From contig NZ_LR134386.1 of NCBI RefSeq assembly GCF_900637665.1, positions 310,001 through 374,000 of the forward strand: a stretch of DNA of 64,000 bases. The letters run 5' to 3'. Of the stretch, positions 24,363 through 33,409 are shown piece by piece. Origin of the DNA: Chryseobacterium nakagawai. GTDB taxonomy: Bacteria > Bacteroidota > Bacteroidia > Flavobacteriales > Weeksellaceae. A model generated the notes under the pieces. That model was not told where the DNA came from. It made no database searches and saw nothing but the letters and a program-made list of their open reading frames with translations. Numbering within the stretch: the stretch's first letter is position 1; each line of letters opens with the position of its first letter. Position numbers and translations under genes: made by a program.

Positions 24363-25472
24363 TTAATTTGCAATAAATTGTCTCCCGGAAAATGATTTTA
24401 CTTTCCCTAAAAGTTCTAATTCTAAAATAATTGGTAATATTTTATGCGATGAAAGGTCAATTTCCTGTGCAAGATCGTCCAGAGAAATCTGTGGATTTTG
24501 CTTAATGAATTGATAAATATTTTCCTGATTGTCAGTTAATTGTGTTGTTGTTTCGCTATGAGGAAAAAGCTCAGCAATTTTTTCTTTTGGATTATGGAGG
24601 CCAAGCATACTGATAAGATCTTTGATGGTAGAAATAGCTGTCGCTTTGTTATGCAAAATCAATTGATTACAGCCTTGGCTGTGAACATCTGTAATTTTCC
24701 CCGGAAGAGCAAAGACCTCTCTGTTATAATCATTGGCGAAAGCTGCAGTACTTACAGATCCGCCTCCAAATCCTGTTTCTACTACAATGGTTGCGGGAGA
24801 AAGTCCTGCCACGATTCTATTTCTCTGAATAAAATTTTCACGATCCGGCTTTCTTGCCGAACTGAATTCTGTTAATAAAACACCGCCCTCCTGAAGAATT
24901 TTTTCTGAAAGTTTTCTGTTTTTGGCAGGATATAAGAACTCAAAACCATGGGCAAGAACTGCGATGGTTGGTTTCTGACTACAGATAGACTGCTCATGAA
25001 CCTCTTTGTCTACTCCTAAAGCAAGACCACTTACAGAAACATATTCTGAAGATTGAGTGGCTTCAAAAAAATCGGCAATAAACTGTTTTCCGTAAGAAGT
25101 CATATTTCGGGTTCCAACAATGCTTATCTTTTGAAGTGGCTTATCAATGTTTCCTTTTTGATATACAATTGCAGGAGCATCAATACATTCGTTAAGAAGG
25201 CTGGATACCTCATCAAGGTGTCTTAATTTGATTTGGATATTGTTCTTTTCGCAAAATGACAGTTCTTTTTCTGCAAACTTCAGATAATTTTCATTCCCAA
25301 TGTCAGCAACTGTTCTTTGTCCAATGCCTTCTAGTTTTTTGTATTCTCTTTTTGCTTTTTTCCATGCATTTTCTGCACTTCCAAAAGTTCTTATAAGTTT
25401 ATAGAAATTGATGTCGCCAATCTGACTGCTTTCGCGCAATGCGATGGCATATAAATATTCTTCGGAAATCAT
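24363..25472 (-). CDS. dprA: DNA-processing protein DprA
   Basis: DprA protects incoming single-stranded DNA and loads RecA during natural transformation. The 369-residue protein has an N-terminal helical (SAM/HhH-like) part (1-70, with GIGQRTVADIG), the Rossmann-like DprA core (about 85-290: KISIVGTRNMTSYGKQF, SGLALGVDKEVHEQ, TIAVLAHGFEFLYPAKN, ENFIQRNRIVAGLS, GGSVSTAAFANDYNREVFALPG) and a C-terminal winged-helix domain (about 310-369). It is 33 bp downstream of the rhomboid gene and has its own TACATTTG box (rc of 25486-25493). It appears intact, in contrast to comM. Confidence 0.95.
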   Translation of the reverse strand: MISEEYLYAIALRESSQIGDINFYKLIRTFGSAENAWKKAKREYKKLEGIGQRTVADIGNENYLKFAEKELSFCEKNNIQIKLRHLDEVSSLLNECIDAPAIVYQKGNIDKPLQKISIVGTRNMTSYGKQFIADFFEATQSSEYVSVSGLALGVDKEVHEQSICSQKPTIAVLAHGFEFLYPAKNRKLSEKILQEGGVLLTEFSSARKPDRENFIQRNRIVAGLSPATIVVETGFGGGSVSTAAFANDYNREVFALPGKITDVHSQGCNQLILHNKATAISTIKDLISMLGLHNPKEKIAELFPHSETTTQLTDNQENIYQFIKQNPQISLDDLAQEIDLSSHKILPIILELELLGKVKSFSGRQFIAN

Positions 25473-25505
25473 GTGTGCTTTTTATCAAATGTAATGAAAT
25501 AAGTT

Positions 25506-26273
25506 TTATTTTCCTCTTAATTTATCCAAATGATCCCAGATATCATCTCTTTTTTTATATGGGAGTTCCATAAAGTCTTCCGGGTGGTTTTCTTTGTATT
25601 CCTGCCAAAGCTTATCATCCTTTTCACTATAATAATTAGGATATTCCCAAATGAATTTTTTCTTTTTCTCTCCTACATTCTTAAAAGCAAAAGCAATAAT
25701 ACTTCCTACAATAGCCCCGGAAAGGTGAGCCTGCCATGATATTTTACTAGGTTCCTGCATATTATAGAACAGTTCTTCGGGAAGCATTCCCCATACTAAA
25801 CTTCCATAATATAAAACAACCAGTAAGGAAATAGTCAGAAATTTCATATTCCATTTAAAAACCCCACTGAAGAAGAGGAAAAAGGCTAATACATATACTA
25901 CACCACTGGCTCCGATGGTACAGGTGTACATATATTCACCGGTCATAATGTCAATTGGAGGGAGCAACCATACCAAAAGTCCTGTGGCAACCCATCCTAT
26001 AAAGAACACTTTATTGGCAACTAGGGGATAGAATTGATACAACAGAAACATCAATGCTGCTATGGGAATGGAGTTTCCTATAATATGATCTATATTTCCA
26101 TGTAATAAAGGAGAGGTTAGTATTCCCAGCAGTCCTTCCGGTACCAATGGAATAATGGCTCCGAAACAACTTCCAAAAAAGCCATGCATCTGTAAAAAAT
26201 ATCCCAACCACATTGCAGATAGCATCAGCAAAGGGTATATAATCGCTTTTTTGGAAATTACATTTTTAAACAT
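25506..26273 (-). CDS. Rhomboid-family intramembrane serine protease
   Basis: The 255-residue protein has about six membrane helices. The catalytic Ser is in GASGVVYVLAFF and the catalytic His in WQAHLSGAIVGSI, as in active rhomboids. An LLHGNIDHIIGNSIP segment corresponds to the conserved H-x-x-x-N helix. Rhomboids cleave substrate proteins within the membrane; substrates cannot be inferred here. The C-terminal ~55 residues are polar and charged (KKKKFIWEYPNYYSEKD and onward), outside the membrane core. dprA follows 33 bp downstream on the same strand. Confidence 0.9.
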   Translation of the reverse strand: MFKNVISKKAIIYPLLMLSAMWLGYFLQMHGFFGSCFGAIIPLVPEGLLGILTSPLLHGNIDHIIGNSIPIAALMFLLYQFYPLVANKVFFIGWVATGLLVWLLPPIDIMTGEYMYTCTIGASGVVYVLAFFLFFSGVFKWNMKFLTISLLVVLYYGSLVWGMLPEELFYNMQEPSKISWQAHLSGAIVGSIIAFAFKNVGEKKKKFIWEYPNYYSEKDDKLWQEYKENHPEDFMELPYKKRDDIWDHLDKLRGK

Positions 26274-26494
26274 GGAGATTGTACGTCAAATCAAAAGCCA
26301 ATGATAAATTTCGGAAAATTTGGCGATGAAACGGTTTCTACTCTCCTGATTTTAAGACAAAAGGTATTAAATTTAAATTTTAAACCTCTTATTTTGGCAT
26401 TTGTTTCATTGAAGTATTTTGTTGTCAATAGGTTGAAAACTAGAAAAAGTACATTGTTTAAGGCTAAATTTACCTTTAAAAAAAATTATATTAA

Positions 26495-26502
26495 TATTTT
26501 TG
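26495..26502 (+). promoter_or_regulatory. -7 box of the first DUF3078 gene
   Basis: TATTTTTG (26495-26502) matches TAnnTTTG and lies 19 bp before the ATG at 26522. No convincing -33 element is seen. Confidence 0.5.
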
Positions 26503-26521
26503 CATTGAAATTATCAGAGTA

Positions 26522-27448
26522 ATGAAGAAGTTTTTATTGATTCTTTCCATATTTATGGGGATTTATGCAAGTGCACAAGAAGAGTTGAAAAAAGATTCCG
26601 TGAAGGTAGACACAGTAAAATACTGGTCAGTGTTAGGAAAAAACACGGTAATGATTAATCAGGCAGCCTTTTCGAATTGGGTAGGTGGGGGAGCCAATAA
26701 CGTTGGTTGGTTGGCTGGTGCCAATTACAATATTACCTATGAAAAAGATAATGATCTTTGGGAAAATATTATTATTCTTGGGTATGGGCAGAATGATACT
26801 AAAGGGCTGGGCGTAAGAAAAACCCAAGACGTCATCAACGTTTCTACAAACTACGGGCGAAAGTTTTCCAAGAGTTGGTACTTTTCTTTAGGAGCAGGCT
26901 TTCAGTCTCAGTTTGCCCCTGGATATGAGGACGGAAATAATCCGGAAGCCAAGAAAATTTCAAATTTCATGGCACCTGGTTACATGAATGTCGGGATGGG
27001 TATCACGTACAGACCCAATGACAATCTTACAGTAACCTTACGTCCTACCAATGCCAGATGGACATTTGTCTTAGATAAAGAACTTCAGTTTGCAGGCAGT
27101 TATGGTTTGAAAAGTGATGGTGATTCTTCTCTTTTCCAGTTTGGTTTCTTGGGAACAGCAATCTATAAGCTGAAAATCATGGAAGATGTTCATTTGACAA
27201 ATACAGCTTCAATCTTTTCCAATTACCTGGACCGTCCCGATAGGCTGGTGTTGGCTTATGGAGCACTTCTGAATCTAAAAGTGAACAAATATATCTCATC
27301 CAATATCTCATTAGATTTGCTGTATGATCATAACCAGATTGAAAAAACACAGTTAAAACAAACCCTGGGAATTGGATTTGCTTACACCTTGGATAATGGA
27401 GTAAAACGTTCTGATCGTAAAGACAGCCAATGGTGGATTAAAAAATAA
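26522..27448 (+). CDS. DUF3078 outer-membrane-type protein, copy 1
   Basis: The 308-residue protein has a signal peptide ending at YASAQE (about residue 19). The rest is rich in alternating beta strands with aromatic ends, which fits an outer-membrane barrel. The family signatures are visible: QAAFSNWVGGGANNVGWLAG near the N-terminus, GYGQNDTKG, RKTQDVINVSTNYGR and LLYDHNQIEKTQLKQTLGIG at the C-terminus. The function is unknown. It is about 75% similar to the next gene by eye, so the two are tandem duplicates. The mature N-terminus differs (EELKKDSVKVDTVKYW against ETKTDAPAADSVKAW). Confidence 0.85.
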   Translation: MKKFLLILSIFMGIYASAQEELKKDSVKVDTVKYWSVLGKNTVMINQAAFSNWVGGGANNVGWLAGANYNITYEKDNDLWENIIILGYGQNDTKGLGVRKTQDVINVSTNYGRKFSKSWYFSLGAGFQSQFAPGYEDGNNPEAKKISNFMAPGYMNVGMGITYRPNDNLTVTLRPTNARWTFVLDKELQFAGSYGLKSDGDSSLFQFGFLGTAIYKLKIMEDVHLTNTASIFSNYLDRPDRLVLAYGALLNLKVNKYISSNISLDLLYDHNQIEKTQLKQTLGIGFAYTLDNGVKRSDRKDSQWWIKK

Positions 27449-27472
27449 ACAATCAATATTCAATATTCAATA

Positions 27473-27506
27473 ATAAAAGCACTTCCGCGACGAGGTGCTT
27501 TTTTCT
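27473..27506 (+). terminator. Hairpin terminator after DUF3078 copy 1
   Basis: AAAAGCACTTC (27475-27485) pairs with GAGGTGCTTTT (27492-27502, one wobble pair) and a T-run follows. The same AAAAGCACTTC arm is in the terminator of copy 2. Confidence 0.85.
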
Positions 27507-27636
27507 TGTTTAAATGTTCAGATTTTAAGTTGTTTTAAGTTTGCTATGGGTGTGATGGCCATTTAAGTGTTTTATTTCCATTTTGTTATAATTGTATTTT
27601 CAATTAGGAGCAATTCATTTTAAGGTGAGTTTTATC

Positions 27637-27664
27637 TTGGCGTAAATTATTATTTATACATTTG
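27637..27664 (+). promoter_or_regulatory. Promoter of DUF3078 copy 2
   Basis: The -33 TTG (27637-27639) and -7 TACATTTG (27657-27664) are separated by 17 bp. The leader to the ATG at 27681 is about 16 nt. This is one of the best consensus matches in the window. Confidence 0.65.
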
Positions 27665-27680
27665 TAGGAAATCGTTAATT

Positions 27681-28604
27681 ATGAAAAAAGTTTTATTAAT
27701 CGCTTCCGTTTCTTTTGGAGCTATGGCCCTGGCCCAGGAAACAAAAACTGATGCTCCTGCAGCAGATAGTGTTAAGGCCTGGTCTATTCAAGGACAAAAT
27801 ACTCTAATGCTTAACCAGGCTGCCTTTTCAAACTGGATAGGTGGGGGAGCCAACAACGTAGGATGGCTTGCCGGTGTCAATTACAATCTTACTTATGAAA
27901 AAGGCAAAGACCTTTGGGAAAACATCATTATTCTTGGTTACGGACAAAACAACACTCAAGGTACCGGAGTAAGAAAGACTCAGGATGTTATTAACTTATC
28001 TACAAACTATGGTAGAGAGTTTGCTAAACATTGGTATATTTCCGGAGGTATGGGTATTCAGACCCAATTTGCTCCAGGTTATGAAGATGGTAACAATCCT
28101 GATGCAAAGAAAATTTCAAACTTTATGGCACCAGGTTACTTGAGCGTTGGGGCAGGGGTTACATATCGTCCGGATGATAATCTTACCGTGACGCTACGTC
28201 CTGCAAACGCCAGATGGACCTTTGTTTTGGATAAAGATCTTCAAAAAGCAGGAACTTATGGACTTAAAAATGATGGTGATTCTTCTCTTTTCCAGTTCGG
28301 TTTCTTGGGAACAGCCATGTATAAGCTGAAAATTATGGAGAACATCACTTTGCTTAACACGGCTTCCGTATTTTCAAATTACCTGGACCACCCGGAAAGG
28401 TTAGTGCTTGGATATAGCGGAATTTTAAGCATGAAGATCAATAAATATATCTCTACGAATGTAACATTGGATCTGTTGTATGACCACAACCAGATATGGA
28501 AAACCCAGTTGAAACAAACGTTAGGAGTAGGTTTAGCTTATAATTTTGATAACGGAAAGAAACGTTCAGAAAATAAGGACAACCAAAGCTGGTTAAAGAA
28601 ATAG
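27681..28604 (+). CDS. DUF3078 outer-membrane-type protein, copy 2
   Basis: This 307-residue paralogue of the preceding gene has a signal peptide ending at ALAQE. All four family segments found in copy 1 are present, including FSNWIGGGANNVGWLAG and YDHNQIWKTQLKQTLGVG. Each copy has its own promoter and a terminator with nearly the same stem, so they are likely expressed independently. The predicted fold is a secreted beta-barrel. The role is unknown. Confidence 0.85.
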   Translation: MKKVLLIASVSFGAMALAQETKTDAPAADSVKAWSIQGQNTLMLNQAAFSNWIGGGANNVGWLAGVNYNLTYEKGKDLWENIIILGYGQNNTQGTGVRKTQDVINLSTNYGREFAKHWYISGGMGIQTQFAPGYEDGNNPDAKKISNFMAPGYLSVGAGVTYRPDDNLTVTLRPANARWTFVLDKDLQKAGTYGLKNDGDSSLFQFGFLGTAMYKLKIMENITLLNTASVFSNYLDHPERLVLGYSGILSMKINKYISTNVTLDLLYDHNQIWKTQLKQTLGVGLAYNFDNGKKRSENKDNQSWLKK

Positions 28605-28621
28605 CCCAAAAGGGTATAAAT

Positions 28622-28655
28622 ATAAAAAGCACTTCGTAAGAAGTGCTTTTTTATT
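28622..28655 (+). terminator. Hairpin terminator after DUF3078 copy 2, also facing sufD
   Basis: AAAAAGCACTTC (28624-28635) pairs exactly with GAAGTGCTTTTT (28640-28651) over a GTAA tetraloop. It has A- and T-runs on both sides, so it can terminate the convergent suf operon as well. Confidence 0.9.
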
Positions 28656-28671
28656 GTCAATTATATAAGGA

Positions 28672-30006
28672 TTAAAATTCTATATCTACTTCCAATTTCT
28701 CAGCTAAAAGCTTTGAAATTTTCTCTTTTAGAGGTTCAATATCGATATTCTGCATAGCATCATTAGCAAAGGCATATAAAAGTAGTGCCTGTGCTTCTTT
28801 TTTAGAGATTCCTCTTGCTCTCAGATAAAATAGTGCATCTTCATTAAGCTGACCTACTGTACATCCGTGAGAACATTTTACATCATCTGCAAAGATCTCC
28901 AATTGAGGTTTGGTATCAATACTTGCCCCCTCGCTTAGCAATACATTATTATTCTGTTGGTAAGCATTGGTTTTCTGAGCGATTTTATCAACAAAAACTT
29001 TTCCGTTGAAAACTCCGTGGGCATTACCATCGAAGATTCCTTTATAGTTCTGGTAACTTTCACAGTTCGGGAAGTTGTGGTGAACAGCAGTATGATGATC
29101 CACCAACTGATCTTTTCCGATAATTGTGATTCCGTTCATGAATGAATTGATATTTGATCCATTATGAATAAAGTCAAGGTTGTTTCTTACCAATTTTCCT
29201 CCAAAAGAGAATGTGTTCACAGTGGTTAAGCTGTCTTTCTCCTGTTTTGCGAAGGTATGATCTACAAGGTAAGAAGTATTGTTGTCGTTCTGAAGTTTGT
29301 GCCAGTCTGCTTTTGCATTTGGATAAGTGAAGATTTCTGTCACAGAGTTCGTTAACACATAAGTGTCATCAAAATTATGGTGACTTTCAATAACTTCAAC
29401 TTTCGCTCCATCTTCTACAATTAGTAAATTTCTTGTATTGTAGAATGTGTTTTCTTCTTGATTTTGAGAAATATAGAAAACATGAATAGGCTTTTCAATC
29501 ACTACATTTTTAGGAACCTTCAGGAAGAAACCATACTTACAGTACGCAAGATTTAAGTTGGTGAAAGCTAAGTCTTTGGAAGCAATTGTATTGAAGTATT
29601 TTTCAAATACCTCTTTATGTTTGTCATCATTCAATGCATAATTGAATGATAGAAATTCAACATTTTCAATAGAAACTTTTGAAAGTTCTTTGTGAAGTTT
29701 ACCATTTACAAAAACAATCCAATCAAAATTTTCTTCTCCAAGATGCAATTCATCAAACTGCTCTTTAGTGATATTGTGGTTTTCTTTCGGGAAGAAGTTG
29801 TAGCTTTTTTCCGTGATCTCCTTTAGATTGGTATATTTATATTCTTCGTCTTTTTTTGTCGGAAAACCCATGTTTTCAAACTTTTGAAGAGCGGCTTTTC
29901 TATTGTCGTCCAGAAATCTGTGACGAAGGCTCTCCAAAAACTCATGATGGTTTTCGATGATTTGTTCTTTTAATGCCATTACTGGTATATCTGTGGTTTG
30001 CACCAT
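28672..30006 (-). CDS. sufD: Fe-S cluster assembly protein SufD
   Basis: SufD is the structural partner of SufB in the SufBC2D scaffold, which builds Fe-S clusters. The 444-residue protein has a helical N-terminus (1-80), a right-handed beta-helix core (about 130-380) and a helical C-terminus. The typical DVKCSHGCTVGQLNEDALFYLRARG segment, shared across SufD proteins, is near residue 375. Met10 could be the true start; the first ATG at 30006 is kept. It is the last gene of the operon, 135 bp after sufC, and ends just before the shared terminator. No sufS follows. Confidence 0.95.
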   Translation of the reverse strand: MVQTTDIPVMALKEQIIENHHEFLESLRHRFLDDNRKAALQKFENMGFPTKKDEEYKYTNLKEITEKSYNFFPKENHNITKEQFDELHLGEENFDWIVFVNGKLHKELSKVSIENVEFLSFNYALNDDKHKEVFEKYFNTIASKDLAFTNLNLAYCKYGFFLKVPKNVVIEKPIHVFYISQNQEENTFYNTRNLLIVEDGAKVEVIESHHNFDDTYVLTNSVTEIFTYPNAKADWHKLQNDNNTSYLVDHTFAKQEKDSLTTVNTFSFGGKLVRNNLDFIHNGSNINSFMNGITIIGKDQLVDHHTAVHHNFPNCESYQNYKGIFDGNAHGVFNGKVFVDKIAQKTNAYQQNNNVLLSEGASIDTKPQLEIFADDVKCSHGCTVGQLNEDALFYLRARGISKKEAQALLLYAFANDAMQNIDIEPLKEKISKLLAEKLEVDIEF

Positions 30007-30141
30007 TTTTTCTTTTTATTTTGAACTAAAAATATTGCTGTTCCGAGAAACAGTGAATCCAATTTTTAATATTAGAGATTCTTTTTTGCTACATTTATGA
30101 ATGACCGCGAAAGTTTTTAATCTCTGAAATAATACTTCTTC

Positions 30142-30885
30142 TTAGTTAAGAAGCCAGTCGTACCCTTTTTCTTCAAGCTCTAATGCTAAAGATTTATCAC
30201 CTGTTTTGATGATTTTTCCGTTAGCTAAAACGTGAACGAAATCAGGTTGAATATAGTTAAGCAATCTTTGATAGTGAGTAATCAAAAGAACTGCGTTTCC
30301 TTCATTTTTAAAGTGGTTTACCCCATCCGCTACAATTCTTAATGCATCGATGTCTAATCCTGAGTCCGTTTCATCAAGGATAGCCAATTTAGGGTTAAGC
30401 ATCATCATCTGGAAGATCTCATTTCTTTTTTTCTCCCCTCCAGAGAATCCTTCGTTCAGCGATCTTGAAAGGAAATCTTTCTTGATGCCTAATTTTTCAG
30501 ATTTTTCACGGATTAATGCAAGCATTTCCTTTGCCGGCATTTCTTCCAATCCATTTGCCTTTCTTGTTTCGTTTAAAGCAGCTTTGATGAAGTTCGTTAC
30601 AGAAACTCCCGGAATTTCCACGGGATATTGGAAAGATAGGAAGATTCCTTTGTGTGCTCTGTCTTCAGGAGCATCTTCAATGATATCTTCTCCTTGGAAA
30701 AGAATCTCTCCACCTGTTACTTCGTAATCTTCTTTACCTGCGATTACAGAAGAAAGGGTAGATTTACCAGCTCCGTTTGGCCCCATGATAGCGTGAACTT
30801 CGCCTGGCTTTATTTCAAGGTTAATTCCTTTTAATATTTCTGCGCCGTCTTCAATTTTGGCGTGAAGGTCTTTAATTTGTAACAT
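30142..30885 (-). CDS. sufC: Fe-S cluster assembly ATPase SufC
   Basis: SufC is the ABC-type ATPase that drives conformational change in the SufBC2D scaffold. In the 247-residue protein the Walker [10 protein letters not shown] (about 36-44), the SufC-specific signature SGGEKKRNE and the Walker B/D-loop [10 protein letters not shown] with downstream His switch ([10 protein letters not shown]) are all present. It is 30 bp downstream of the HIUase gene. Confidence 0.97.
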   Translation of the reverse strand: MLQIKDLHAKIEDGAEILKGINLEIKPGEVHAIMGPNGAGKSTLSSVIAGKEDYEVTGGEILFQGEDIIEDAPEDRAHKGIFLSFQYPVEIPGVSVTNFIKAALNETRKANGLEEMPAKEMLALIREKSEKLGIKKDFLSRSLNEGFSGGEKKRNEIFQMMMLNPKLAILDETDSGLDIDALRIVADGVNHFKNEGNAVLLITHYQRLLNYIQPDFVHVLANGKIIKTGDKSLALELEEKGYDWLLN

Positions 30886-30915
30886 TCTTGCTAACTTTTT
30901 CTTTTTATAATTGTA

Positions 30916-31326
30916 CTAGCTTCCTCTGTATGTGGAATATCCATAAGGTGATAAAGTGATGGGAACATGATAATGCTCATTATCTTTTATCTTGAATATT
31001 ACTTCAATAGATGGATAGAAGCTTTCTATATTTTTATGTTTGTAATAATCCTCTATAAAGAATACAAGTTTGTATTTTCCATTATTACCGGCCTTTTGAT
31101 ATGGTAAAAAATCTGAAACCCTGCCATTATTATCAGTTTGCTTTTTACCAAGAGAAACCCATTGTTTAGTAGTTTCATTATATTTTTCCAGCTGTATTTC
31201 AACTTTTCCTGCAGGTTGTCCCTGTGAGATGTCAAGAATATGACTTGAAAGTTGAAATCCTGCTTTTTCCTGAGCGGAAAGGCTTAGAAAAATAAATCCA
31301 AAAAATACCAGTAATAACTTTTTCAT
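30916..31326 (-). CDS. Exported 5-hydroxyisourate hydrolase (transthyretin-like)
   Basis: HIUase converts 5-hydroxyisourate, the product of urate oxidase, to OHCU in purine breakdown. The 136-residue protein has a signal peptide (1-18, ending LSLSAQE) and then the whole HIUase fold: SSHILD with the N-terminal catalytic His, GRVSDFL with the Arg, HYHVPITLSPYGYSTYRGS with His and the diagnostic C-terminal YRGS. The active-site residues are kept, so it should be an enzyme. It sits between sufB (21 bp) and sufC (30 bp). No urate oxidase or OHCU decarboxylase is nearby. An exported HIUase in the suf operon is odd; it could act on another substrate. Confidence 0.88.
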   Translation of the reverse strand: MKKLLLVFFGFIFLSLSAQEKAGFQLSSHILDISQGQPAGKVEIQLEKYNETTKQWVSLGKKQTDNNGRVSDFLPYQKAGNNGKYKLVFFIEDYYKHKNIESFYPSIEVIFKIKDNEHYHVPITLSPYGYSTYRGS

Positions 31327-31347
31327 AGGAATTATCTTTTCAACGGA

Positions 31348-32796
31348 TTATCCAACTGATCCTTCTAATGAAATTTCAAGTAGTTTTTGTGCTTCGATAG
31401 CAAATTCCATTGGAAGTTTATTTAAAACCTCTTTACTGAATCCATTTACGATAAGAGCAATGGCTCTTTCTGTATCAATACCTCTCTGGTTACAGTAGAA
31501 AATCTGATCTTCTCCAATTTTCGAAGTGGTTGCTTCGTGTTCCAACTGTGCGGTAGGATCTTTAATTTCAATATAAGGGAATGTGTGTGCTCCACATTCA
31601 TTACCCATCAATAAAGAATCACACTGAGAGAAGTTTCTTGCTCCTTTTGCAGAAGGCATTACTTTTACCTGTCCTCTGTAGGAGTTTTGAGATTTTCCTG
31701 CAGAGATCCCTTTAGAAATGATCGTTGACTTGGTATTTTTTCCAATGTGGATCATTTTTGTTCCTGTATCTGCATATTGGTGATTGTTCGTTACAGCGAT
31801 AGAGTAGAACTCTCCGATGGAGTTGTCACCTTTCAAAATACAAGAAGGGTATTTCCACGTTACAGCAGAACCTGTTTCAACCTGCGTCCATGAGATTTTT
31901 GCACTTCTTTCGCAAAGACCTCTTTTCGTTACAAAGTTGAATACCCCTCCTTTTCCTTCTTCATTACCAGGATACCAGTTCTGTACCGTTGAATATTTGA
32001 TTTCAGCATTGTCTAGTGCAATTAATTCCACAACTGCAGCGTGAAGCTGGTTTTCGTCTCTTGACGGAGCTGTACATCCTTCAAGATAAGAAACATAACT
32101 TCCTTCATCAGCAATCACAAGCGTTCTTTCAAACTGTCCTGTTCCCGCCTGGTTGATACGGAAGTAAGTGGAAAGTTCCATTGGACATTTTACACCCTTA
32201 GGAATATAACAGAAACTTCCATCAGAGAATACTGCGGAATTCAGTGCTGCATAGAAGTTATCTCCTCTAGGAACTACTTTTCCAAGATATTTTCTTACTA
32301 AATCAGGATGGTTTTTAATAGCCTCAGAAATAGAGCAGAAAATAATTCCTTTTTCTGCCAATGTATCCTGGAATGTTGTTTTCACAGAAACAGAGTCTAT
32401 TACAATATCTACAGCAACTCCTGAAAGTCTTTTTTGCTCCTCAATATTAATCCCTAGCTTTTCGAAAGTTTTCAATAATTCAGGGTCTACCTGATCAAGG
32501 CTTTCCAGTTCAGGTTTTGCTTTTGGAGCTGCGTAATAACGAATCGCTTGAAAATCTGGTTTTTCATATTTAATGTTAGCCCAGGTAGGCTCCACCATTT
32601 TTAACCAGATTTTGAAAGATTCCAGACGCCATTCAGTCATCCATTCCGGCTCCTCTTTTTTCGCGGAGATGGCACGGACGATATCCTCATTTAAACCAAT
32701 CGGGAAATCTTCATAATCAATTTTGGTTTCCCAACCGAATTCATATTTTTTATTTTCTAGATCGACTCTTAAATCGTCTTCAGTATATTTACTCAT
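31348..32796 (-). CDS. sufB: Fe-S cluster assembly protein SufB
   Basis: SufB is the scaffold subunit that accepts sulfur and assembles the nascent cluster. The 482-residue protein has the usual length and motifs: [73 protein letters not shown] and [17 protein letters not shown] conserved Cys lies in [19 protein letters not shown]. It is the second gene of the suf operon, 69 bp after sufA. Confidence 0.97.
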   Translation of the reverse strand: MSKYTEDDLRVDLENKKYEFGWETKIDYEDFPIGLNEDIVRAISAKKEEPEWMTEWRLESFKIWLKMVEPTWANIKYEKPDFQAIRYYAAPKAKPELESLDQVDPELLKTFEKLGINIEEQKRLSGVAVDIVIDSVSVKTTFQDTLAEKGIIFCSISEAIKNHPDLVRKYLGKVVPRGDNFYAALNSAVFSDGSFCYIPKGVKCPMELSTYFRINQAGTGQFERTLVIADEGSYVSYLEGCTAPSRDENQLHAAVVELIALDNAEIKYSTVQNWYPGNEEGKGGVFNFVTKRGLCERSAKISWTQVETGSAVTWKYPSCILKGDNSIGEFYSIAVTNNHQYADTGTKMIHIGKNTKSTIISKGISAGKSQNSYRGQVKVMPSAKGARNFSQCDSLLMGNECGAHTFPYIEIKDPTAQLEHEATTSKIGEDQIFYCNQRGIDTERAIALIVNGFSKEVLNKLPMEFAIEAQKLLEISLEGSVG

Positions 32797-32865
32797 TATA
32801 ATTTTTTAGATTTCAGATTTTAGACTTCATTTTTTATCTGAGGTCTAGTATCTTATGTCTTTTCT

Positions 32866-33195
32866 CTAAAGACTAAATGATTCTCCACATCCACATGTTC
32901 TGGATGCGTTCGGGTTGTTGAAAACAAACCCTTTCCCGTTCAATCCTCCTGAATATTCAAGAGTTGTTCCTGCTAAATAAAGGATGGATTTTTTGTCTAT
33001 AATAATTTTAATGTTATTATCTTCAAAAACCTGATCTGTGTCTGTTTTTTGGTTGTCAAACTTTAAAACATACTCTAAACCAGAGCATCCGCCGCTTTTT
33101 ACCCCAACTCTTATATAATCTTCAGCAGGGTTAAAACCATCTTCCGTCATTAACTGGATGGCTTTCTCCTTTGCATAGTCTGATACCTTTATCAT
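32866..33195 (-). CDS. sufA: Iron-sulfur cluster assembly accessory protein (SufA/IscA type)
   Basis: A-type carriers take new clusters from the SufBCD scaffold to apo-proteins. The 109-residue protein has the three conserved Cys: one in KSGGCSGLEY (about 37) and two in TCGCGESF near the C-terminus. It is the first gene of the suf operon, with a good promoter just upstream. Confidence 0.94.
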   Translation of the reverse strand: MIKVSDYAKEKAIQLMTEDGFNPAEDYIRVGVKSGGCSGLEYVLKFDNQKTDTDQVFEDNNIKIIIDKKSILYLAGTTLEYSGGLNGKGFVFNNPNASRTCGCGESFSL

Positions 33196-33223
33196 TGTAT
33201 TTATTTAGAATGATTTAATGATG

Positions 33224-33255
33224 CAAAAATACGAACTAATTTCCGCAATCTCAAA
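33224..33255 (-). promoter_or_regulatory. suf operon promoter
   Basis: On the minus strand TATTTTTG (rc of 33224-33231) matches the -7 box. TTTG (rc of 33252-33255) lies 20 bp upstream as the -33 element. The leader to sufA is about 25 nt. No clear Fur- or Rrf2-type operator is recognisable. Confidence 0.65.
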
Positions 33256-33409
33256 TCGAAGATATCTATTTTAATGATTCTGATCTTAATAGGCGATTTA
33301 AAGTCTGATGATTTGTGTTAAAGTTCTATAAATTTCTCCTTTAAACCGAAGGATCTGCTTTTTGATTTTAACCTTGAATTCTATTTTTTATCTATAAAGA
33401 AAATGAATC

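Noticed and set aside
26301..26522. 73-codon frame before the first DUF3078 gene
   Set aside because: It runs through the DUF3078 promoter and ends at its ATG. The composition is Lys/Phe/Leu-rich noise and no motif is present.
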